Under the pieces are notes generated by a model. It had not been told where the DNA came from and did not search any database. It saw nothing but the letters and a program-made list of their open reading frames with translations. A program made the position numbers and the translations under genes. Below, piece by piece: positions 58,174 through 64,000 of a stretch of 64,000 nt of DNA; positions within the stretch are counted from its first letter, which is position 1, and every line of letters starts with the position of its first letter. The stretch comes from Hungatella effluvii (lineage in GTDB: Bacteria > Bacillota > Clostridia > Lachnospirales > Lachnospiraceae), in NCBI RefSeq assembly GCF_003201875.1, contig NZ_QJKD01000001.1, positions 186,001 to 250,000 on the forward strand. The letters are read 5' to 3'.

Positions 58174-60789
58174 TTAATGTCTCTGTTCTCTGACTATTTT
58201 CGTAAGCTGTATCACCACAGTCGGTATTACCGCCAGCAGATAGACCAGTCCGATCTGGCTGCCGGTCAGAGGTGCGACGGAAAACAGTCTTTCCAGGAAC
58301 GGTACAAACATCACCAGACTCAGGAGTGCGACACCCGCCAGAAATGCACCCAGACTGTACCAGTTTCCCGAAAATCCAATTCGGAAGATCGAATGGCTGC
58401 TTCGGCAGTTAAATCCGTGGAACAGACGCGCCAGTGTCAGCGTACAGAACGCCATGGTGCTGGCGACCGCGGCGCCGCCCTGGTTCAGTCCCAGATGGAA
58501 GGCTGTCATGGTACAGACAGCGATCAGACCGCCCTGCAGAAACAGCTTCATCATGAATTCCTTTGTCAAAATTCCCTCTTTCGGATTTCTCGGTTTCTGA
58601 GACAGCAAATCCTTTTCCGCCGGCTCCATACCGATTGCGATGGCCGGAAGCGAGTCCGTCAGAAGGTTGATAAACAGCAGATGTACCGGTGCAAACGGAA
58701 CGGGAAGCGCCATGATGGACGTGTACAGTACCGACAGGATCCCCGCCATGTTGCCTGATAATAAAAACTGTATTGCATTTTTGATGTTTCGGTATACGTT
58801 ACGGCCGTTGGCCACAGCCTTGATGATGGTTGCGAAATTGTCGTCCGCCAGAATCATGGAAGCCGCATCCTTGGACACCTCGGTTCCCGTAATTCCCATG
58901 GCTACACCGATGTCTGCTTTCTTAAGGGCCGGCGCGTCATTGACGCCGTCTCCCGTCATGGATACGATATTGCCTCGTCTCTGCCATGCATCGACAATCC
59001 GGATCTTATTTTCCGGAGACACCCTGGCGTAAACGGATATCTTCGTAATCTTCCCATCCAGTTCCTGATCGCTCATGGCGTCCAGTTCCGTTCCTGTAAC
59101 CGCCAGATCGCCTTCTTCAAAGATACCGATCTGCTTCGCAATGGCCGTCGCCGTGATCTTATGGTCACCGGTAATCATAACCGGGCGAATTCCGGCCCGT
59201 TTGGCGTCGGACACGGCCTCTTTCGATTCCTCCCTCGGCGGATCCACCATGGCTACCAGTCCGAGGAATGTAAAGCCGTTCTCCGTTTTTAAGGAGAGAA
59301 CGTGGTCGTCTTCCACCTCTTTATAGGCAAATGCCAGCACACGCAGACCATTCTGGGAGAATTCCATATTCTGGCGGTTGATTTCCTCCCGGTCTGCCTC
59401 CGTAAAGTCCCGGATTCCTTCCGCGGTGCGGATATGGGTTGTCCGGTCTAAAAGGACATCGACAGCGCCCTTCGTCAAAATAGTAGGCACACCATGCAGT
59501 TCATATTTGGTACTCATCAGCTTTCGGTCGGAATCAAAGGGAATCTCTTCCAGCCGAAGCATCATTGTCCGCAGCACATCGTCATTGACGCTTACTTTTC
59601 TGGCCATTTCCAGAAGGGCATACTCGGTGGGATCTCCGATTCCCTTACCGTCAACGAGGGTGGAATCATTGGTCAGAATCGAATCGTATAAGATATAACG
59701 GTGAAGCTGTTCGTGCAGATCCAGTTCTTCCGGACGGAATGTATTTCCGTCAATGTAAATCTCCTGGACCGTCATCTTATTCTGGGTCAGGGTTCCTGTC
59801 TTATCGGAACAGATAACAGAGACGCACCCCAGACTCTCTACCGCCTTCAGTTCCTTGATGATAGCGTTTTCCTTTGCCATCTTCTGCGTTCCCATGGCCT
59901 GCACAATGGTTACGATGGAACTGAGTGCCTCCGGAATCGCCGCCACGGCCAGCGCCACGGCAAACATCAGAGAGTCGAGAATCGGCATTTTCCGGTATAA
60001 GCTTAAGGCGAATACAATGGCACAGATGACCATGATCACCGCCGCCAGACGTCCGGAGAACTGGTCCAGACTCACCTGAAGAGGTGTCTTCTTCTCCTTT
60101 GTCGCATTCATCAGACTGGCGATCTTACCGATCTCCGTATCCATTCCCGTTCCTGTCACCACCACCATGGCCCTTCCGTAAGTGACAAGGCTTCCGGAAT
60201 ATACCATATTGGTCCGGTCCGCCAGAGGCATCTCGCCGTCGATCGTCCCTTCCTCCTTATCCACGTTGGTCGATTCTCCTGTCAGGGAGCTCTCATTGAC
60301 CTGAAGCGAATAGTTGTTTAAGATTCTTCCATCGGCCACCACCATGTCTCCCGCTTCCAATAGGAGAATGTCGCCGGGAACCACCTTGGCAGACGGGACC
60401 TCGATCTTCTGACCGCCGCGGATCACCTTTGCATTGGGTGATGAAAGGCTCTTTAAGCTCTCCAGGGACTTCTTCGCTTTTTCATGCTGTACGGTTCCTA
60501 AGATCGCATTCAAAATAATAACCGCCACGATGACGATGGTGCTCTCCACATTTCCCGAAAACATGGAAATAACGGCCGCCGCAATCAGGATCACCACCAG
60601 AAGATCACAGAACTGCTCCGCAAATACTGCAAGCACGCTCTTCTTCTTTCCTTCCATTAACACATTTTCGCCCTTTTCAAGGAGAAGCGTTTCCGCCTGA
60701 CTGGCTGTAAGCCCCTCCTTCGTCACATGCAGTTCCTTTAATATTTCCTGTTCGTCTTTCTGATACCAATCCTTCAAATTTTCCTCCAT
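58174..60789 (-). CDS. P-type cation-transporting ATPase (Ca2+/Mn2+ exporter type, P2)
   Basis: 871 aa membrane pump. N-terminal cation-ATPase domain (MEENLKDWYQKDEQEILKEL), actuator loop with SLTGESTNVDKEE, phosphorylation motif CSDKTGTLTQNKM, nucleotide-binding domain, hinge MTGDGVNDAPALKKADIGVA, and ten membrane helices, with PEALSSIVTIVQA in the fourth as in Ca2+/Mn2+ pumps. The ORF is open for 78 codons upstream, but that extension translates two tandem repeats. The family start is ATG 60789, although its ribosome site is weak (GGAAACGGCAG). A yybP-ykoY riboswitch and promoter lie 360-530 nt upstream, which indicates that Mn2+ controls expression and that Mn2+ export is part of the role (inference). 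Confidence 0.92.
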   Translation of the reverse strand: MEENLKDWYQKDEQEILKELHVTKEGLTASQAETLLLEKGENVLMEGKKKSVLAVFAEQFCDLLVVILIAAAVISMFSGNVESTIVIVAVIILNAILGTVQHEKAKKSLESLKSLSSPNAKVIRGGQKIEVPSAKVVPGDILLLEAGDMVVADGRILNNYSLQVNESSLTGESTNVDKEEGTIDGEMPLADRTNMVYSGSLVTYGRAMVVVTGTGMDTEIGKIASLMNATKEKKTPLQVSLDQFSGRLAAVIMVICAIVFALSLYRKMPILDSLMFAVALAVAAIPEALSSIVTIVQAMGTQKMAKENAIIKELKAVESLGCVSVICSDKTGTLTQNKMTVQEIYIDGNTFRPEELDLHEQLHRYILYDSILTNDSTLVDGKGIGDPTEYALLEMARKVSVNDDVLRTMMLRLEEIPFDSDRKLMSTKYELHGVPTILTKGAVDVLLDRTTHIRTAEGIRDFTEADREEINRQNMEFSQNGLRVLAFAYKEVEDDHVLSLKTENGFTFLGLVAMVDPPREESKEAVSDAKRAGIRPVMITGDHKITATAIAKQIGIFEEGDLAVTGTELDAMSDQELDGKITKISVYARVSPENKIRIVDAWQRRGNIVSMTGDGVNDAPALKKADIGVAMGITGTEVSKDAASMILADDNFATIIKAVANGRNVYRNIKNAIQFLLSGNMAGILSVLYTSIMALPVPFAPVHLLFINLLTDSLPAIAIGMEPAEKDLLSQKPRNPKEGILTKEFMMKLFLQGGLIAVCTMTAFHLGLNQGGAAVASTMAFCTLTLARLFHGFNCRSSHSIFRIGFSGNWYSLGAFLAGVALLSLVMFVPFLERLFSVAPLTGSQIGLVYLLAVIPTVVIQLTKIVREQRH

Positions 60790-60859
60790 TCTGCCGTTTC
60801 CAAAAAAACGGCTCTGCATCAAACATAAGCAGAATCCACAAACCGTCCGGTTCACCAGC

Positions 60860-61095
60860 CTCTCGCGCTGGAGCGAGGTTGCTTCAGCAGCCAAATTTCC
60901 TTGGCGCGGAGGGCGCATCCTGCCCGGAGGGCTTTTTATGTAATAGGAGTACTTTTCTATTACACAAGAAAGAGTCCGGCGAGCCGGACTCTCGCGCCGG
61001 AGCGCGGTCGCTTCAGCGGCCATACTTCCTTAGCGCGGAGTGCGCATCCTCCCGGAGGGTTTTTATTTCATAGGACGGACTTTCCTATGAAATAA
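60860..61095 (-). repeat. Two tandem ~107-bp repeat units (129-bp period) in the ATPase leader
   Basis: Unit 1 is 60860-60966 and unit 2 is 60989-61095. Both hold CTCTCGCGC, GGAGCG, GCTTCAGC, CTTCCTT or TTTCCTT, GCGCGGAG, GCGCATCC and CCGGAGGG and end in a hairpin. The hairpin stem is TGTAATAG/CTATTACA in unit 1 and ATTTCATAGGA/TCCTATGAAAT in unit 2, so stem bases changed together. They lie between the riboswitch terminator and the gene. Confidence 0.85.
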
Positions 61096-61161
61096 AAAAG
61101 ACTTTTAATGTACCTATTATTAAGAAATAACCCATTTCTCAAAATAAATACATTAAAAGTC
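61094..61161 (-). terminator. Riboswitch expression platform: intrinsic terminator
   Basis: On the minus strand GACTTTTAATGTA (61161-61149) pairs perfectly over 13 bp with TACATTAAAAGTC (61112-61100), followed by TTTTTT. The first strand overlaps the 3' strand of aptamer helix P1, so the two structures exclude each other. Confidence 0.85.
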
Positions 61162-61245
61162 TGGTAACCAACTGTTGGTATGCATCACCAGACTGTTTTC
61201 ACAGCCAGGATGTTGATGATGCACTAAAACTACTCCCTCTTAATG
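61151..61245 (-). ncRNA. yybP-ykoY manganese riboswitch
   Basis: Minus-strand RNA with P1 CATTAAGAG (61245-61237) paired to CTTTTAATG (61159-61151). Signature segments: GAGGGAGTAG at the start, CATCATCAACATCCTGG in the middle, and ACCAACAGTTGGTTACCAG near the end. These are the family's two metal-binding loops and adjacent stems. Mn2+ binding stabilises P1, which would prevent the downstream terminator and turn on the exporter. Class recognised by sequence; the mechanism fits known Mn2+-ON members. Confidence 0.85.
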
Positions 61246-61287
61246 AATCTGATTCAGCAGATGTTTCGTATTCGATTTGTGATTAGT

Positions 61288-61316
61288 AGTATATCCGTTT
61301 TCGTAAGGGGTGTCAA
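61288..61316 (-). promoter_or_regulatory. Promoter of the riboswitch-ATPase transcript
   Basis: TTGACA (61316-61311), 17-nt spacer, TATACT (61293-61288) on the minus strand. Transcription would start about 35 nt before the aptamer. Confidence 0.85.
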
Positions 61317-61362
61317 GGCATATTTGACATTTTTTCTCATCTGAGGCGATCTTCACAGATTC

Positions 61363-62037
61363 TTAATCTCGCCCCTTTGCCCTCTCTTCCCATGGAACCG
61401 TGCTGTTCACCAGTTCTGCAAAACGCTCCTGGGACGGCGCTTTCCCCTTGATTTTGGGAGGAAATGTCTCCTCAAATTCCAGGAACGCCGGATCTGTCAC
61501 TGGCGGAAGCTCGTAGGCCGGTCCTTCCGAATATCGGCCTTTTATCGATGCCGCGGCCTCCGGTTTCAGCAAACAGGCCAGAAGCGCCGCCGCACACTGA
61601 TTCTCCCCGTTTCTGACGCCGTACGTTTCCGCAGGCACAAAACCTGTCTTTGAATAGTAATCCGGGTCTCCGTAGATAATAATAACGTCAGCTCCCATGT
61701 CTGCCGCCAGCTTCTTCGAGGTTTCAATGAGCCGTTTTCCGATCCCCTGCCCCTGATAAGCCGGCAGGACGCTGATCGGCCCAAAGGTCACTGCCGGATG
61801 AGTCGTTCCATCGTCACACTGAATCTCCGTGCGGGCATACATGATATTTCCGACAATCCGCCCGTCCCGCACTGCCACGAAATCCAGCTCCCGGATAAAT
61901 TCCGGCCTCTCCCTCATAAGATGTGCCAGATAATGCTCACAGCATCCCGGCTCGTGGACGTTCCAGAATGCCTCTCTCGTCACTTCCTCTGTCTCGCGGT
62001 AATCCCCAGGTCTCTCGTTTCTGATCATTACATCCAT
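61363..62037 (-). CDS. GNAT-family N-acetyltransferase
   Basis: 224 aa acetyltransferase. The acetyl-CoA-binding motif A is FGPISVLPAYQGQGIGKRLI (about 82-101), with the Q/RxxGxG/A signature QGQGIG, and VIIIYGDPDYYSKTGFVPA follows. C-terminal extension of about 70 residues rich in Pro and Glu. This subgroup acetylates small molecules or unknown substrates. ATG 62037 follows GGAG by 7 nt; the ORF start at 62067 is less likely. Monocistronic, upstream of the ATPase promoter. Confidence 0.85.
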   Translation of the reverse strand: MDVMIRNERPGDYRETEEVTREAFWNVHEPGCCEHYLAHLMRERPEFIRELDFVAVRDGRIVGNIMYARTEIQCDDGTTHPAVTFGPISVLPAYQGQGIGKRLIETSKKLAADMGADVIIIYGDPDYYSKTGFVPAETYGVRNGENQCAAALLACLLKPEAAASIKGRYSEGPAYELPPVTDPAFLEFEETFPPKIKGKAPSQERFAELVNSTVPWEERAKGRD

Positions 62038-62161
62038 TTGCCGTCTCCGTTTCCATTTCCCTTTCAAAGGGAATTATTTATTCACACCAGGGCCAGTTTA
62101 TTTCAATCCACATTTAGATCCCCGCCAGCTGCATACCCTAAAAAAGTTCCTGCCAATCTGA

Positions 62162-64000
62162 TTATATATGGAGCCGCCCTTCCAGTCCCTCATAATCGAC
62201 CGTAACCGTCCTTCCATCCTTCATCTCCAGAACAACAGGACCGTAAGCCCCGCATTTCTCTTTATCGGTATAGGTGATGCTGCGGATCGGGAAGAGGTCT
62301 TCATCCCGCCATTCTTCCTGGCTCTTCTTTGTCAGAATTACGCTGATCATCGCATACGGAAGATATTCATAGTATCTCTTCCTGCGGCTGACGCCATACA
62401 TGATGCAGCTCTGTTTCGTCACGGCGCTTACGCCCTGTCTCGACATGATTTCAATGTCATCGAATCCGCCGTAGATGACCATCGCCATCTGCCCTTGTGA
62501 GGACTTTAAAAGAATGGCCTTGGCCCCCGTCTTCTGATCCGTGCGGATTCTCACATCGACGCCCGAACGGTCCACATCCGGCATTCCATAGGAGCCCAGC
62601 GTCAGGGTATACGGCTTATCCGGGATCCTGGTCCTGTCCACGCGCACGATGCCGTCCGCCACCGGAAAATCGGCCAGATCGATCGACGCCTTGTTCTGGA
62701 AGGTAAATTCGAATTCAAAATATTCTTTCCGGTAGAGCACTCCATCCTTCACACCGCCGTACATCAGGATATTCGGAATCAGGCTCTTCACCCTTCCGTC
62801 GTAGGTCACGCTGTACTGCATGGCCTCGATTCCCTTGAAATCAAAGTCTTCCCATAAAAACTGGCTGTTAAAGGACAGTCGGGAGTAGGTATTGAGGGAT
62901 GGATTCTCTTTCTTCATCAGGACCTTCGCCGTCCTGAATTCCGTAATTCCGGTATCCTTATGATTATCCACCACGATTCCCGGACCGTCGAGCACCGTGG
63001 TTCTCACTTCCCTGTCCTTCATCTCCTCCCAGACTCCGTTCGTCTCCGTATCGGTCCAGAACGGATGGTCCTCCGGAAGCGCCAGGCAGACGAATGCATT
63101 GGCGATCCAGAAGGGGCTGGCTGCGCAGCTGTAAGTCTGAATCAATGGCTGGAATGGCCCGTAGAAGCCGAGGCATGGTACGCCCTCATAGAAACACTCC
63201 TCCCTGGAAGCAAACTGCAGCACGGCGCCTGAGGCGATCCTTCTGGCCAGTCCCGGCTCCGCAGCCGGATTCTTCAGGAGGAAATTAGCCGCCAGCGGGG
63301 CCGATGCCGCACTTCTGTAGATGCCGCTTCTCCCCCACATGGTCACGTGGCCCTCTTCATCAAACATGCGATGGAAGGTCTCCACCAGACGGTTGGAATA
63401 TTCCTCAATCTTCGCCGCTACGTACGGCTCCTTTTCATAGCCGTACCACTGGTTCCACAGCGGTCCGTACACATGAAAGGCCCATGGACAGTAATAATCA
63501 AATAAATGGCCGTCGCGGTACCAGCCGTCCCCCGCGTAATAGGAGAGAATGGCGGCCGCATGATCCCGCATCATTCCATGATCGATCGGGTATCCCTCCC
63601 TGTCCAGAAATGCCAGAATCAGCATGTTGAACAGACGCCAGTTGTGGTGGCCCGTATACGAGTGGCCGAAATTCGACAGGTAATCCGCAATGCGGTCCTT
63701 CTCTGCCTTCGTATAATTCTCCCAGATTACTTCCCGGCACATGGACAGGCCGATCACCAGGGATGCACACTCACACGTGTGCTGGAATGCCATCTCCCCC
63801 TCCTGCGCCTCCGGAAATATCTCCTCCACCCGAAGCAGATAATTGGATGTTCCGGGCGTAACGGAGAGAAGAATCTGTTTTGAGTAATACTCCTTAAGAG
63901 AGTAACCTCCCGCCGCTGCCTCCGGCTCGTTATGGAGCAGCGGAGCAGCGATCAAAAAGCTCCTGGCGAGTCCCTCGAACCGTTCCGCCGCAATTCTCCA
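62162..64000 (-). CDS. DUF2264 domain protein (5' end outside window)
   Basis: 612 residues visible, in frame to the right edge (WRIAAERFEGLARSFL), so the start codon lies beyond 64000. The N-terminal about 360 residues form an (alpha/alpha)-barrel-like DUF2264 domain (GHSYTGHHNWRLFNMLILAF, GDGWYRDGHLFDYYCPWAFH, VTMWGRSGIYRSAASAPLAA). The C-terminal half is a beta-sandwich (TEFRTAKVLMKKENPSLNTY, SQGQMAMVIYGGFDDIEIMS). The architecture recalls uronide hydrolases and lyases (heparinase/GH88/GH105 type), and its presence in this uronide-rich region fits, but the reaction is unknown. No terminator was recognised downstream. Confidence 0.85.
   Translation of the reverse strand, partial: WRIAAERFEGLARSFLIAAPLLHNEPEAAAGGYSLKEYYSKQILLSVTPGTSNYLLRVEEIFPEAQEGEMAFQHTCECASLVIGLSMCREVIWENYTKAEKDRIADYLSNFGHSYTGHHNWRLFNMLILAFLDREGYPIDHGMMRDHAAAILSYYAGDGWYRDGHLFDYYCPWAFHVYGPLWNQWYGYEKEPYVAAKIEEYSNRLVETFHRMFDEEGHVTMWGRSGIYRSAASAPLAANFLLKNPAAEPGLARRIASGAVLQFASREECFYEGVPCLGFYGPFQPLIQTYSCAASPFWIANAFVCLALPEDHPFWTDTETNGVWEEMKDREVRTTVLDGPGIVVDNHKDTGITEFRTAKVLMKKENPSLNTYSRLSFNSQFLWEDFDFKGIEAMQYSVTYDGRVKSLIPNILMYGGVKDGVLYRKEYFEFEFTFQNKASIDLADFPVADGIVRVDRTRIPDKPYTLTLGSYGMPDVDRSGVDVRIRTDQKTGAKAILLKSSQGQMAMVIYGGFDDIEIMSRQGVSAVTKQSCIMYGVSRRKRYYEYLPYAMISVILTKKSQEEWRDEDLFPIRSITYTDKEKCGAYGPVVLEMKDGRTVTVDYEGLEGRLHI

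Noticed and set aside
58174..61023. 949-codon open frame suggesting a long N-terminal extension of the P-type ATPase
   Set aside because: The first 78 codons translate the tandem GC-rich leader repeats; the family N-terminus begins at ATG 60789.
62092..62116. TTTCAATCCAC near 62.1 kb as a third copy of the CRISPR-like element
   Set aside because: Only the 11-nt core is shared; the rest of the ~95-nt element is absent.

Overview
The window looks like a chromosomal stretch of an anaerobic, plant- or mucin-glycan-degrading Firmicute, most like the Lachnospiraceae (Clostridium cluster XIVa). The basis is the gene set: many CUT1-type sugar ABC transporters without their own ATPase, YesM/YesN-type and AraC-type regulators, a YesL-like membrane protein, GH88/GH28/GH31/GH43 enzymes, a SigI/RsgI pair, ClpS-ClpA, DUF1576 and DUF2264 proteins. 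No rRNA, tRNA, integrase, transposase gene or full CRISPR array was seen. Genus cannot be fixed from sequence reading alone.

Layout. 1-11.1 kb: two permeases of a first sugar transporter (3' end beyond the left edge), a YesL-like protein, GH31 and GH88 enzymes, a winged-helix (HTH_42/YcaQ-like) protein, a broken glycosyl hydrolase, a GH28 enzyme and an alpha/beta-hydrolase esterase. This is a pectin/uronide-type utilisation region. 11.2-17.6 kb: a second transporter (two permeases, then a DUF3502-type lipoprotein) with a divergent membrane-bound AraC regulator. 17.6-18.0 kb: a complete-looking type I toxin-antitoxin module with a 27-residue toxin. 18.1-25.4 kb: a YesN/YesM two-component pair and a third transporter. 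25.6-28.4 kb: a serine hydrolase and a GH43 enzyme. 28.4-37.3 kb: a PadR/methyltransferase operon, clpSA, an LTA-synthase-like protein, and a TetM/EF-G-like GTPase fused to a YacP/Rae1-type NYN nuclease. 37.5-40.5 kb: an AT-rich island with a frameshifted gene, a collapsed type I restriction-modification remnant and a Fic protein. 40.6-49.5 kb: a seven-gene operon (lipoprotein, two permeases, TIM-barrel isomerase, MDR dehydrogenase, GH57-like enzyme, SPASM radical SAM) with a divergent AraC regulator. 49.5-58 kb: EcsC, YccF, an ABC-F protein, a small Cys/His-rich secreted protein, SigI/RsgI, three small acidic proteins and a DUF1576 membrane protein. 58-61.4 kb: a P-type cation ATPase behind a yybP-ykoY (Mn2+) riboswitch. 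61.4-64 kb: a GNAT acetyltransferase and a DUF2264 protein cut by the right edge.

How it works together (inference): the extracellular lipoproteins and paired permeases import oligosaccharides, presumably powered by a shared MsmX-type ATPase encoded elsewhere. GH28/GH88/GH31/GH43 and the esterase trim them, and AraC/YesN regulators switch the modules. Four of the regulated intergenic regions carry similar tandem T-rich half-sites about two helical turns apart, so they may belong to one regulon.

The most unusual content is (i) palindromic repeats at 12.9, 21.6-22.1 and 50.8 kb, each placed directly behind a stop codon; two of them share a conserved loop but have unrelated, nearly perfect 60-67 bp stems; (ii) the GTPase-Rae1 fusion; (iii) the type I toxin-antitoxin locus; (iv) a riboswitch whose P1 strand is also the first strand of a terminator; (v) a duplicated ~95 bp element that ends like a type I-C CRISPR repeat.
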